The position numbers and the translations under genes are program-made. 52,739 nt of DNA from Deltaproteobacteria bacterium (lineage in GTDB: Bacteria > Desulfobacterota > Binatia > Binatales > Binataceae). Positions 33,183-41,291 of the stretch are shown piece by piece (positions within the stretch are counted from its first letter, which is position 1; every line of letters starts with the position of its first letter). The stretch spans positions 1 to 52,739 of the forward strand of contig JAJXZF010000092.1 of the NCBI GenBank assembly GCA_021780225.1. Direction: 5' to 3'. The notes below the pieces were generated by a model. That model was not told the origin of the DNA. It did not search any database and worked only from the letters and a program-made list of their open reading frames with translations.

Positions 33183-33680
33183 TTACGCCGCCTGCGGTTT
33201 CCTTTCGGGTTCCACTTTCTTTTGCTCGGCGCCCTCGATCTGGATCTTCACCTCTTTGGGCGCGGCCTCCTTCGGCATCGCGGCGCTCAACTCCAGCACG
33301 CCGTTCCGATAGGTCGCCTTCAGGTCGTCGGCCTTTACGCCTTCCGGCAGCGTGACCGCGCGCTCGAACGATCCGTAGCGGATCTCGCGTCTGAAATAGT
33401 CGCCTTTTTTGGTTTCGCTTTTGTCCTCCCGCGACCCCTTGATGGTCAGCAGGTCGCCAACCACTTTGATATCGACGTCCTTCGGATCGATTCCCGGCAG
33501 GTCGGTGCGGACGATGAATTTTCCGTCCTCGACGCAGGTTTCAACCGCCAGCTCGAGCGCGCTACGCTCGCGTCCGCCAAAGAATTCGCGATCAAAGCCG
33601 AAGCGGTCCATCAACTCGTCGAACTCCCGGCGAAAACGATCCATTTCCACTGAGGGTTTCCATTTTTCTAAAAAGCTCAT
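33183..33680 (-). CDS. Small heat-shock protein, Hsp20/alpha-crystallin
   Basis: The product is 165 aa from the ATG at 33680, which has GGAAGGAG 6 bases upstream; the ATG two codons earlier has no room for the ribosome site. The alpha-crystallin domain runs from about 45 to 135 (FIVRTDLPGIDPKDVDIKV, GDLLTIKGSRE, FERAVTLPEGVKADDLKATYRNGVLELSAAMP). The C-terminus is Lys/Glu/Pro-rich and lacks a clear IxI motif apart from VKIQI. It holds unfolded proteins in solution. A small CCGC-CUUG-GCGG stem lies directly before the ribosome site and could act in temperature control; that is speculative. It is 45 bases after the hydrolase-phosphoribosyltransferase gene. Confidence 0.93.
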   Translation of the reverse strand: MSFLEKWKPSVEMDRFRREFDELMDRFGFDREFFGGRERSALELAVETCVEDGKFIVRTDLPGIDPKDVDIKVVGDLLTIKGSREDKSETKKGDYFRREIRYGSFERAVTLPEGVKADDLKATYRNGVLELSAAMPKEAAPKEVKIQIEGAEQKKVEPERKPQAA

Positions 33681-33725
33681 CTGCATCTCCTTCCGCCAAG
33701 GCGGCGTTTTAATCGCGGCTTCGAT

Positions 33726-35045
33726 TCATCCATGCGCGGCTTCGGCGCGATCAGGTTGCGGAGCCAGCAGCCGGCGCACTTCGTCGTCTGCGACTTGATG
33801 GAAATCCCGGTAGAACTGGCCGACGGCGTAAAAATTCGGCGGCGTTTCGAGGCATATGATTTCGTCCGCCTCGCCCTGCAGCGACACGATCGTTTCGACC
33901 GGCGCCACCGGTACAGCCAGAATCAAGCGCTTCGGCTTCGCCCGGCGCACGCCGCGCAGCGCGGCGCGTACCGATGAGCCGGTCGCGATGCCGTCGTCCA
34001 CGACGATCACGATTTTTCCTTCGAGCGGAATTTTCGGACGGCCGCCGCTGTAAAGCGCGTTCCGGCGTTTGACTTCGGCGAGTTGGCGGGAAATTTCCGC
34101 CTCGATATATTCATTCGTCACGCCGAGGCCGGCGATCACGTCCTGATTGAAAATCGTCCGCGGATTGTCGCCGTCCACGACCGCGCCGATGCCGAGTTCG
34201 GGCTGGCCGGGCGCGCCCAGCTTGCGCACCACCATGATGCCGAGCGGCGCGCCCAGTTCGTCGGCGACGATCCGCGCCACCGGCACGCCGCCGCGCGGAA
34301 TTCCCAGCACGACCACCACGTCATGCCGCAAGGCTTGCAACCGCCGCGCCAGCATCCGGCCGGCCTCTTCGCGGTTGGTGAAGACCCTGGTCTCCACGGC
34401 GCGAAAACTATCCTCCGCGCGCTCCGTCAGATGGCGCTTGAACCAATCGGCGGCGAGCCGCGCGGCTTCCTCCAGCGTTCCCGGTTCTTCGAATAGATGC
34501 GTCGCGCGCGGCACGATCTTCAGCGATTTTTCGCATCGCAGCAGTCGGTATGCCTTCTCGTTCAATTCGATTACGCCGTAGTCGGCGCCGCCGACGATCA
34601 GCAAAGTCGGCGACCGCACTTCGCCGAGGTCGCGAAGCGCGAGGTCGGGACGCCCGCCGCGCGACACGACCGCGCCGACCGACGGATCGTGGGCTGCGGC
34701 GGCCAGGGCCGCCGCGGCGCCCGTGCTCGCGCCGAAATATCCGATCGCGTATCCGTTCTGAAAATATTCACGCAGCCAGCGGGTCGCGTCCGCCAGCCGA
34801 TGCGCGAGGAAATCGACGTCGAAGACGTTGTCCCGATCCGCCGCTTCCGTTTCGGTCAAAAGGTCGAAGAGCAGGGTTCCGATTCCCGCCCGGTTGAGGG
34901 CCGCCGCGACCATCCGATTCCGCGGGCTGAGCCGGCTGCTGCCGCTGCCATGCGCGAACAAGACCAAACTCGTCGCGCCGCGCGGAATTTCGAGCTCGCC
35001 CGCGAGAAAAACATCGTCAGAGGGAATTGTTAAGCGCTCCGACAT
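33726..35045 (-). CDS. Alpha/beta hydrolase fused to phosphoribosyltransferase
   Basis: The product is 439 aa. The N-terminal half (1-210) is a dienelactone-hydrolase-like alpha/beta hydrolase with nucleophile S107 in GASTG, the acidic residue in LLIVGGADYG and the His in RATHLFEEPG. The C-terminal half (about 225-420) is a type I phosphoribosyltransferase-like domain with GIPRGGVPVARIVADEL and the PRPP-binding loop IVVDDGIATGSSVRAAL. Both domains are often encoded as neighbours or as a fusion; the joint function is unknown. Linkage to hsp20 downstream hints at stress metabolism. Confidence 0.88.
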   Translation of the reverse strand: MSERLTIPSDDVFLAGELEIPRGATSLVLFAHGSGSSRLSPRNRMVAAALNRAGIGTLLFDLLTETEAADRDNVFDVDFLAHRLADATRWLREYFQNGYAIGYFGASTGAAAALAAAAHDPSVGAVVSRGGRPDLALRDLGEVRSPTLLIVGGADYGVIELNEKAYRLLRCEKSLKIVPRATHLFEEPGTLEEAARLAADWFKRHLTERAEDSFRAVETRVFTNREEAGRMLARRLQALRHDVVVVLGIPRGGVPVARIVADELGAPLGIMVVRKLGAPGQPELGIGAVVDGDNPRTIFNQDVIAGLGVTNEYIEAEISRQLAEVKRRNALYSGGRPKIPLEGKIVIVVDDGIATGSSVRAALRGVRRAKPKRLILAVPVAPVETIVSLQGEADEIICLETPPNFYAVGQFYRDFHQVADDEVRRLLAPQPDRAEAAHG

Positions 35046-35427
35046 CGGATTTGCTCCGGCGCGCGGCGAGAGGGCGTTAAACGTGTGGATATTTGCGCGC
35101 CCGGCCCGGTCCTCTCGGATAAAAACGCAGCATCATTCATGCCCGTCGTTGACGCCGCGCCTGGCTGAAAAAAACAAGCTGGTGATTTCGTATGCCGCAG
35201 GCGCCGCCGCCACGCTGTGGCGATCGGGTGTGGCGGCGCGTCCCCGGCGCGGTTCCAATGAATCCGGCCGGCCCGGCGATGATGTGGATTTATCGCATAA
35301 ATTGCGCCGACCGATTTGAAAAATCCGTCGCTTATCTCCGTGCGTCGCAAACGGCTTTGGCATCTTTGATGCTGGAATTTTTCAATGCTGGGCCGTGGAT
35401 TCTCTCGTTTTGGGGCGGAGTCGAACG
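35046..35427. other. 382-base gap between divergent genes
   Basis: Short frames on both strands have biased, unfamiliar composition and no ribosome binding sites; I see no gene. The region should contain the promoters of the hydrolase-phosphoribosyltransferase gene (minus) and the hemerythrin-like gene (plus), but I cannot point to clear boxes. Confidence 0.45.
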
Positions 35428-35961
35428 ATGAAAGAAGAAAGCCGGAACCTTCCTCAGGCCGAATCGGCGGGCAATTTGAATCAAGCCAGATTGCGGCTGC
35501 TGGTTTATGAACTCGCCCAGGAGCATCGGCAGCTTCGCCTGCCGCTGCTGGCGGTCGCCGCCGCCGGCGCGGCGCTGGCCGCGAATCCAGACCATCCGAC
35601 CTTGCGCCGCGAGGCGCGGCAGGCGTGGCGTAAGCTCGACGCGGTGATGGAAGTTCATTTCGCGCGCGCCGAAGACGCGGAATTGCTGCGCGGAGCGTCG
35701 CAAATGAAGCTGTTGCCGCCGGACGCAGCCGACACGCTGATTAAGGTTTGCGAAAAATTGGAGGAGCTTGCGCATCGGATTGCGCGTATCGACTTCGAGG
35801 CCGGTTCGCCGGATGCGGTGAAGAACGCGGGCCTGGCGATGCGCGATATCGCCGTGGCGCTCGACGATATGGCCGCGCGCGAAGAACGCGAGGTGATCCC
35901 GCGCCTCCAGCACGCGCTTTACGGTCTGAGCAAGGCCGTCGGCCATGCCAAGTCCCTGTGA
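35428..35961 (+). CDS. Hemerythrin-like four-helix protein with degenerate metal site
   Basis: The product is 177 aa from the ATG at 35428. The pattern of a hemerythrin/HHE domain is visible: EHRQLRLPL (H33), AVMEVHFARAEDAELL (H77 and the following acidic residues), LEELAHRIARID (H116) and MAAREEREVIPRL (E152/E153). In canonical domains the last block begins with His (HxxxEE); here the position is occupied by Arg. Such proteins bind a di-iron centre and sense or carry O2 or NO. With one ligand missing, iron binding may be altered or lost. It is 98 bases upstream of msrB, a methionine sulfoxide repair gene, which fits oxidative stress. Confidence 0.7.
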   Translation: MKEESRNLPQAESAGNLNQARLRLLVYELAQEHRQLRLPLLAVAAAGAALAANPDHPTLRREARQAWRKLDAVMEVHFARAEDAELLRGASQMKLLPPDAADTLIKVCEKLEELAHRIARIDFEAGSPDAVKNAGLAMRDIAVALDDMAAREEREVIPRLQHALYGLSKAVGHAKSL

Positions 35962-36058
35962 TCCGCGCGCCCGCCGCCGATTTTCGCCGCCGCGCCATTC
36001 GCATTAGGATAGATCCCAATGCACGCGCCGCATCGCGGCCGCGGCGGAGGGATTTCCG

Positions 36059-36457
36059 ATGGCCGAGAAAATCATCAAGAGCGACGACGAATGGCGCCGG
36101 ATGCTGACGCAGGAACAATATGAAGTCGCGCGCCGCAAGGGCACCGAGCGCGCCTTCACCGGCAAATACTGGGATTTGCACGAAACGGGCGTTTACCTGT
36201 GCGTATGCTGCGGCAACGAGCTGTTCAATTCCGACACGAAATATGATTCGGGATGCGGATGGCCGAGCTTTTATGCGCCGCAGGCCGAGGAACGAGTCGA
36301 AACCGCCGTCGATCGCAGCTATGGGATGATGCGCACGGAGGTGATGTGCTCGCGCTGCGGCGCGCATCTTGGCCACGTGTTCGAAGACGGTCCGCGCCCG
36401 ACCGGACTGCGCTACTGCATGAACTCGGCGTCGCTTAATTTCGTGAAAAAAGACTGA
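36059..36457 (+). CDS. msrB: Peptide-methionine (R)-S-oxide reductase
   Basis: The product is 132 aa, the usual length. The structural zinc site is present (C48/C51 in CVCC and C97/C100 in CSRC). The catalytic cysteine is C120 in GLRYCMNSASL, and GCGWPSFY carries a possible resolving cysteine (C66). It reduces methionine-R-sulfoxide in proteins using thioredoxin. GGAGGG precedes the ATG. Its 3' end overlaps the convergent methyltransferase gene by 23 bases. Confidence 0.96.
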   Translation: MAEKIIKSDDEWRRMLTQEQYEVARRKGTERAFTGKYWDLHETGVYLCVCCGNELFNSDTKYDSGCGWPSFYAPQAEERVETAVDRSYGMMRTEVMCSRCGAHLGHVFEDGPRPTGLRYCMNSASLNFVKKD

Positions 36458-37412
36458 GCCGCCATCCGCTGCACGCCCAGCGCTTGGGCGTCCGGCGCTC
36501 CCATCCGCCGGTCACGCGAGCGGGCAGCGCGCCGCGATGCAAAATCACGTTGGCGTAGTCCACGCCGTCGAAACTTGCGAGCGGGCCGCATCGCCGGGGC
36601 GACCCGTCGATGCGCCACGCGGCGTAGCCGAACCGGCGCGCCTCTTCCCATAAGTCGCGCACGCCGCTGCCCATCGCCGCGAGACTCGACTCCTGCACTT
36701 CGGTCAGGATTGCCGGGTGATGCGCTTCGAGCAGTTCGTGCGCGCCGGCGAGCGCGAACGGCTCCGCGCCCTGAATGTCCATCTTGATCACATCGACCCG
36801 CTTCAGTCCGGCGCGCGCGGCGTACGTGTCGAGCCGCACCGCCGGCGTCGCGACCCGCGCCACATCCTCCGCTTGCCGCGCGATCGTCCATCCGCCCTGA
36901 TTGCCCCTGGCGTCGAGATCCGAGCGCAATCCGAGCGTCAGCTCGGTGTCTTCGTTCCATAGCGCGGCGCGCGCCGGATGAACGTTGCTCAGATGGTTCG
37001 CCGCCAGATTGGCCCGCAGGCGGGCGAAATTGCGCTCGACCGGCTCGAAGCTGTGCACCGATCCGCCCGGACCCACCGCGGTCGCGGCCAAAATCGAAAA
37101 CTCTCCCACGTTGGCGCCCGCGTCGATCACGGTCATGCCCGGTTCGAGCAGGCGCGTGAACAGAAAGGCCTCGACCGCGTCCCACAGCCCCTCGAAGTAG
37201 ATGTGGCGCTCGATGAAGTCCGAGAGATCGCAGCCGATCACGCAACCGTTTGGCAGACGCGAGCGCATCGGACGCGTCGCGAGCCGCGGTCCGAGCCTTT
37301 CGACCAACCGATAAAGCCGCGCCGACTTGCGTCCGGTCGCCGCCCATCGGCGCAAAATCCAGCGGATTGGCGTGCGAATCGGAGCGGGCAACGGCCTGTT
37401 CGTGCGGCTCAT
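36435..37412 (-). CDS. FkbM-family methyltransferase
   Basis: The product is 325 aa. The SAM site is MTVIDAGANVGEFSILAA. The acidic contact is in VHSFEPVERNFARLRANLAANHL, followed by VDVIKMDIQGAEPFALAGA, which is the FkbM family hallmark (K-x-DIxGAE). These enzymes O-methylate sugars or polyketides; the substrate here is unknown. The gene ends tail-to-tail with msrB, sharing 23 bases, and diverges from the ABC exporter genes. Confidence 0.88.
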   Translation of the reverse strand: MSRTNRPLPAPIRTPIRWILRRWAATGRKSARLYRLVERLGPRLATRPMRSRLPNGCVIGCDLSDFIERHIYFEGLWDAVEAFLFTRLLEPGMTVIDAGANVGEFSILAATAVGPGGSVHSFEPVERNFARLRANLAANHLSNVHPARAALWNEDTELTLGLRSDLDARGNQGGWTIARQAEDVARVATPAVRLDTYAARAGLKRVDVIKMDIQGAEPFALAGAHELLEAHHPAILTEVQESSLAAMGSGVRDLWEEARRFGYAAWRIDGSPRRCGPLASFDGVDYANVILHRGALPARVTGGWERRTPKRWACSGWRLSLFSRN

Positions 37413-37544
37413 CGGCGGCGCATTCTAATCGATCGGTTTCCGCGGCGCGACCGCCCATGCCGCGGCCGGCGGCGTTGCGACGAGCGCCGTCAAGGACGAT
37501 AATTCGATTCCGGCTATCAATTATTCATTCCGGTTGCGATTTCG

Positions 37545-38549
37545 ATGACAGCGTCAACAGCGATCCCGGCGCATGCGCGCGCCACGAACGAATCCGCCGA
37601 ACCGGCGGTGGCCGCGTCAGACCTGCGTTTCCGTTACGGCGGGCGCACGGCGATCGACGGCGTGAGCTTCACGATCGGGCGCGGCGAATTTTTCGGCCTG
37701 CTGGGTCCCAACGGCGGCGGCAAGACCACGCTCTTCAAAATCATTTCGACCCTCGTGCCGCCGCAGGACGGCGCCGCGCGCATCCTGGGCTTCGATTTGC
37801 GGCGCGATACGATCGCGCTGCGCCGCCGCATCGGCGTGGTGTTCCAGCATCCGAGCGTTGACGGCAAGCTGACGGTGAGCGAGAACCTGGCGCATCACGG
37901 GCGCCTCTACGGCATCGGCGGCGCACGCCTGCGCCAACGGTCGGCGGCGATACTTGAGCGGCTGGGATTGTCCGATCGCGCGGGCGATTTGGCCGAAACG
38001 CTTTCAGGCGGACTCAAGCGCCGCGTCGAGCTCGCGACCGCGCTGCTCCATAATCCCGAGTTGCTGGTGCTGGACGAGCCCAGCACCGGACTCGATCCGG
38101 CCGCGCGCCGCGATTTTCTCAACTACCTCGCGCATCTGCGCGAAACCGCCGGCGTCACGATCGTCCTCACCACGCATTACATGGAGGAGGCCGAGCGCTG
38201 CGATCGAATCGGCGTGCTCCATCAGGGGCGGCTGGTCGCAATCGCGCCGCCCGCCGAGCTCAAAGCGCGCGTCGGCGGCGACATCGTCGCGATCAATTCG
38301 CGCGATCCCGAAACGCTGCGCCGCAAAATCGCGGAGCGGATGCGCGTCGATGCGGCGCTGGTGGACGGCGTGCTGCGCGTCGAACGGCCGCGCGGCCACG
38401 ACTTCGTGCGCGACGTGGTCGACGCCTTCGGCGACGAAATCGAATCGGTGACCTTCGGCAAGCCGACGCTCGAGGACGTGTTCGTCCATCTCACCGGCCA
38501 TCGCTTTTTCGCCGGCGTCGGCGGCGCGCGCGAAGACGGAGACGTTTGA
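37545..38549 (+). CDS. ABC transporter ATP-binding protein, DrrA-like
   Basis: The product is 334 aa. Walker A is GPNGGGKT (54-61), the signature is ETLSGGLKRRVELATALLHNP, Walker B is LLVLDEPSTGLDP, and the switch His is in TTHYMEEAERCDRIGVLHQG. A C-terminal DrrA-type extension (about 240-330) ends with FGKPTLEDVFVHLTG. It powers export through the permease encoded next. The stop overlaps the permease start (TGATG). Residues 1-20 are a poorly conserved Ala/Thr-rich leader, so the start may be later. Confidence 0.94.
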   Translation: MTASTAIPAHARATNESAEPAVAASDLRFRYGGRTAIDGVSFTIGRGEFFGLLGPNGGGKTTLFKIISTLVPPQDGAARILGFDLRRDTIALRRRIGVVFQHPSVDGKLTVSENLAHHGRLYGIGGARLRQRSAAILERLGLSDRAGDLAETLSGGLKRRVELATALLHNPELLVLDEPSTGLDPAARRDFLNYLAHLRETAGVTIVLTTHYMEEAERCDRIGVLHQGRLVAIAPPAELKARVGGDIVAINSRDPETLRRKIAERMRVDAALVDGVLRVERPRGHDFVRDVVDAFGDEIESVTFGKPTLEDVFVHLTGHRFFAGVGGAREDGDV

Positions 38550-39334
38550 TGAACGAAATCGCATTGCAGGCCGGCACTCTGTGGCTGCGCGAGATTACGC
38601 GTTTCATGCGCCAGCGCAGCCGCGTGATCGGTTCGTTCCTGCAGCCGCTGGTCTTCTGGCTGCTGCTCGGCGCGGGCCTGCGCGCATCCTTCAAGCCGGC
38701 CGGGATGCCGGCCGGGATCGACTATTTCGAATATCTCTACCCCGGCTTCATCGTGCTGGTGCTGCTCTTCACGGCGATTTTCGCGACCATCTCGACCGTC
38801 GAAGATCGCCGCGAAGGCTTTTTGCAGGGCGTGCTGGTCGCGCCGATCTCGCGCCCGACGATCGTAATCGGGCAGGCGCTCGGCGGCGCCACGCTGGCGT
38901 GGGTTCCGAGCGTGATTTTTCTCGTGTTGGCGCCGTTCGCGGGAATCCATCTCAGCCTCGGCGCGGCGATCGCGGCGGCGCTGATGATGGCGGTGATCGC
39001 GTTCGCGCTCACCTGCATCGGATTGGCGATCGCCTGGAAGATCGAATCGACGCAGGGCTTCCACGCGATCATGAACCTGATTCTGGTGCCGATCTGGCTG
39101 CTGTCCGGAGCGTTCTGGCCGATCGCCGGCGCGCCCGCCGCGCTGCAATGGATCATGCGGCTGAATCCGCTCACCTATGGGATGGCCGCCCTGCGGCAGA
39201 CGCTTTACCTCGGCGAAACGCAAGCGCTCGGCGGACTGCCGTCGCTCGCTTGCGCGATCGCTATTGCGGTGGCCTTCGCAATCGCTACGTTCGCGCTGGC
39301 GGCGCGCACCGCGCGGCGCGCGACCGCGTTCTGA
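38549..39334 (+). CDS. ABC-2 type transporter permease
   Basis: The product is 261 aa with six predicted membrane helices. Typical ABC-2 elements are EITRFMRQRSRVIGSFLQPLVFWLLLG, EDRREGFLQGVLVAPISR and PIWLLSGAFWPI, then LNPLTYGMAALRQTLY. Together with the ATPase it forms a two-gene exporter for a lipid, drug or polysaccharide; the cargo is unknown. The ATG at 38549 shares one base with the ATPase stop codon. Confidence 0.93.
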   Translation: MNEIALQAGTLWLREITRFMRQRSRVIGSFLQPLVFWLLLGAGLRASFKPAGMPAGIDYFEYLYPGFIVLVLLFTAIFATISTVEDRREGFLQGVLVAPISRPTIVIGQALGGATLAWVPSVIFLVLAPFAGIHLSLGAAIAAALMMAVIAFALTCIGLAIAWKIESTQGFHAIMNLILVPIWLLSGAFWPIAGAPAALQWIMRLNPLTYGMAALRQTLYLGETQALGGLPSLACAIAIAVAFAIATFALAARTARRATAF

Positions 39335-39362
39335 TTGCGCGCCGGCCGCGCGCGTCCCGCGC

Positions 39363-40019
39363 TTACAGCGGATCGAAATAGGTTTCGACGCGCCCCTCAA
39401 AATGGAATTCGCGCGCGAGTCGAATCCATTTCCGATCGTAGCCGTGCAGCGGTTCGGGCAGCCGCTCCAGCGGGAAAAACCCCGCGTCGAGCGTTTCCAG
39501 CGGATGGAGCCGCAGGGCGCCGCCGTCGAGCCGGCAATAGAAGAGCATCGAATAGATGTGGCGCATCGGCGATCCCGCCTTGAGGCTGTCGATCACGCCG
39601 AGCAGGCGCGTCGGCGTCACGGCGAGGCCGGTCTCCTCGGCGACTTCGCGCGCGACGTTTTCGGCGGGCGATTCGCCGACGTCGCAAAAGCCGGTCGGAT
39701 ACCACCAGCGTCCGCCCGGCCGCTGGATCATCAGTAGCTCGTCGCGCTCGTTGAAGACGATCGCGCCGCATCCCACGCCCGCCGTGACGTAGCCGTCGTA
39801 GCCCGCCCCGGCCGCGGCGCGCCATCGCGCGGCCAGCGCGGCCGCGTCAAGTTCGGCGCCGGCCGCCAGCGCCGCGTGAATCCGCGCCGCCTCTTGCAGC
39901 AGCGATTCGTAGCGTTCGGCGTCGTAGCCGTGCGGTTGAAAGGCGAGTCCGGTGCGGCCGATCGCGGCGACGCGCTCAACGAAGCGGGCGAGTTCGAGAA
40001 TCAAATCATCGGCGGCCAT
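39363..40019 (-). CDS. Nudix hydrolase with N-terminal Nudix-associated domain
   Basis: The product is 218 aa. The Nudix box is complete: GFCDVGESPAENVAREVAEETGL. The N-terminal 60-70 residues (ILELARFVERVAAIGRTGLAFQPHGYDAERYESL) match the accessory domain found on Nudix hydrolases of ADP-ribose or similar nucleotides. The first four codons and the ribosome binding site (GAGGAC) lie inside the 81-bp direct repeat, so the start region exists twice in this window. It converges on the ABC permease gene. Confidence 0.92.
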   Translation of the reverse strand: MAADDLILELARFVERVAAIGRTGLAFQPHGYDAERYESLLQEAARIHAALAAGAELDAAALAARWRAAAGAGYDGYVTAGVGCGAIVFNERDELLMIQRPGGRWWYPTGFCDVGESPAENVAREVAEETGLAVTPTRLLGVIDSLKAGSPMRHIYSMLFYCRLDGGALRLHPLETLDAGFFPLERLPEPLHGYDRKWIRLAREFHFEGRVETYFDPL

Positions 40020-40087
40020 CGCGCGGTCCTCGCGGAAATCGTAACAGCCGCGCGGGGACGGACGAAACCGCGGACCGATCGCGCCGG
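40007..40087. repeat. 81-bp direct repeat, copy 1
   Basis: This copy begins CATCGGCGGCCATCGCGCGG and ends GATCGCGCCGG. It is identical over 81 bases to 41161-41241. It contains the first codons of the Nudix gene and its upstream region. Bases just outside the two copies differ, so the boundaries are sharp. Confidence 0.98.
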
Positions 40088-40115
40088 AGGAAGCGATTGG
40101 TCCGAAAATCGCTTG

Positions 40116-40721
40116 CTATTTCTTTTGGTTTTTCACCGGGATGGGCATGTCGTGTCCTGCGAACTGGTCTTTCGCCGACGCTCCATATAGGTCGGCGCTC
40201 TTAAGCGCCTTGGAGACTTCCATTAGCATCAATTGGCAAATTACCACTCCGTTCTCACCGGCGCGGAGTTCATAAGCAGCCTCACTATGGTTGGTCAATT
40301 CGAGCGTGATCGGATCACTGTACCCGGGGTCTATCTTCGGCGCTGTCACATGGATTCCAATTCCAAATCGTGCAAAGCTGCTGCGACCCTCAACCAGTCC
40401 CATCAAATCATTCGGCAGATGAACGGTCTCCAACGTTCGGGAAAGAACGAATTGCTTCGGCTCCAATTTCCAGCGGTCGACTTCATGGTGCTCCCACAAA
40501 TCTGTCGCTTCGAAAAGGTCCTTAGGATTTTGAAGATCATAAGTTGCTATCCCTTTTTTCTTTCTGAAAATAGTAAATATCGGCGCTAGGCGCAAATCAA
40601 TCGAGCATTGGTCGATTTTATCGAGTGAGATTTCAGGCGCAAATGAAAGGCTGCTGGGATCATTAGGCTTTTTACGCCCGGCTTTCACCCGTTTGATCAA
40701 ATCAGGCTTGGACAGTATCAT
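40116..40721 (-). CDS. dCTP deaminase-like protein
   Basis: The product is 201 aa. Family blocks are IDQCSIDLRL, EGRSSFARFGIGIHVTAPKIDPGY and ITLELTNHS. R113 and E141 match the conserved Arg and catalytic Glu of Dcd. The enzyme would deaminate dCTP to dUTP. Compared with housekeeping Dcd there are extra residues at about 15-35 and in IFRKKKGIATYDL, so it belongs to a divergent group. Its start overlaps the end of the 98-aa gene by 20 bases. A 7-bp hairpin (AAGCGAT/ATCGCTT, 40091-40114) follows the stop. dCTP deaminases are known as anti-phage proteins, and its presence in an insert makes that possible; this is inference. Confidence 0.87.
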   Translation of the reverse strand: MILSKPDLIKRVKAGRKKPNDPSSLSFAPEISLDKIDQCSIDLRLAPIFTIFRKKKGIATYDLQNPKDLFEATDLWEHHEVDRWKLEPKQFVLSRTLETVHLPNDLMGLVEGRSSFARFGIGIHVTAPKIDPGYSDPITLELTNHSEAAYELRAGENGVVICQLMLMEVSKALKSADLYGASAKDQFAGHDMPIPVKNQKK

Positions 40722-40998
40722 TTGCGATTAGCGAAGATCGAGTCAGAATTGCCCCACTCGATGGCGATTGACCGCGAATTCCAATTGTGATGTTGTCATT
40801 ACTCACTTCGACAACAACTCCGCGCACGCTGTCGTGGCCTTCCAATACCCCTTGCTTCAGTTCCGAGGTGCTAACGAATCCGAACCATTCACTCAGCCCG
40901 GTCTTGATATATACTCGACGCTCGTTCGGAAAGGGTCCGCCTCGAACTTCGCAGCTTATCCAGACCGTCATCCCCTTTTTTATGTTGCTGGGCTTCAT
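40702..40998 (-). CDS. Hypothetical 98-aa protein, gene partner of the dCTP deaminase
   Basis: The product is 98 aa. It starts MKPSNIKKGMTVWISCEVRG with AGGAG at a good distance, and looks like an all-beta protein (VWISCEV, RRVYIKTGL, SVRGVVVEVSNDNITIGIRG), possibly a small SH3- or OB-like barrel. I do not recognise the family. It overlaps the deaminase start by 20 bases, so the two are translated together. There is no signal peptide or membrane segment. Confidence 0.72.
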   Translation of the reverse strand: MKPSNIKKGMTVWISCEVRGGPFPNERRVYIKTGLSEWFGFVSTSELKQGVLEGHDSVRGVVVEVSNDNITIGIRGQSPSSGAILTRSSLIANDTVQA

Positions 40999-41038
40999 TT
41001 TTCGCTCCTGATCCGAACGGTTGCTCCTCGGTTCTCTG

Positions 41039-41173
41039 TCAGAGTCGACCAGATGATTTCACAATTGCCAGATTTATAGCCAGAAAGTTTTCGGCAAGGC
41101 AAACGACCTGGTCTGGCTTTGGTTTTTCGCTGCGGCTCGCGCTGCCCATGATGGCCGTGGCATCGGCGGCCAT
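41039..41173 (-). CDS. Short ORF starting at the duplicated Nudix start codon
   Basis: The frame begins at the ATG of repeat copy 2 and reads MAADATAIMGSASRSEKPKP, 44 aa in all. The first four residues are identical to the Nudix protein because they come from the repeat; the rest is encoded by the insert. It may be a real short protein, the remains of one, or simply a chance frame that carries ribosomes into the cassette transcript. Confidence 0.35.
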   Translation of the reverse strand: MAADATAIMGSASRSEKPKPDQVVCLAENFLAINLAIVKSSGRL

Positions 41174-41241
41174 CGCGCGGTCCTCGCGGAAATCGTAACA
41201 GCCGCGCGGGGACGGACGAAACCGCGGACCGATCGCGCCGG
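41161..41241. repeat. 81-bp direct repeat, copy 2
   Basis: This copy is identical to 40007-40087. It lies directly upstream of the serine hydrolase gene and, on the minus strand, provides the upstream region and start codon of the 44-codon ORF that opens the insert. Confidence 0.98.
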
Positions 41242-41291
41242 TGGACGATCGCGGCGCGATACGGCTAAGCTCGGCGCGAGGAGAAACCACG

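Larger units (their letters stand above)
40088..41160 (-). mobile_element. Lower-GC insert between 81-bp direct repeats
   Basis: The 1073 bases between the repeats are clearly AT-richer than the flanks and use different codons. They hold two or three minus-strand genes, including a dCTP deaminase. No transposase, integrase or terminal inverted repeat is visible. The structure fits an insertion that duplicated or carried the 81-bp site; recombination between the copies would remove one repeat and the insert and restore a simple Nudix/serine-hydrolase divergent pair. Confidence 0.8.

Noticed and set aside
32090-33200. Integrated element using the tRNA-fMet 3' end as attachment site
   Set aside because: I found no second copy of the tRNA 3' end downstream and no integrase gene.
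40088-41160. Insertion sequence
   Set aside because: There is no transposase, and no terminal inverted repeats; the flanking repeats are far too long for target-site duplication.
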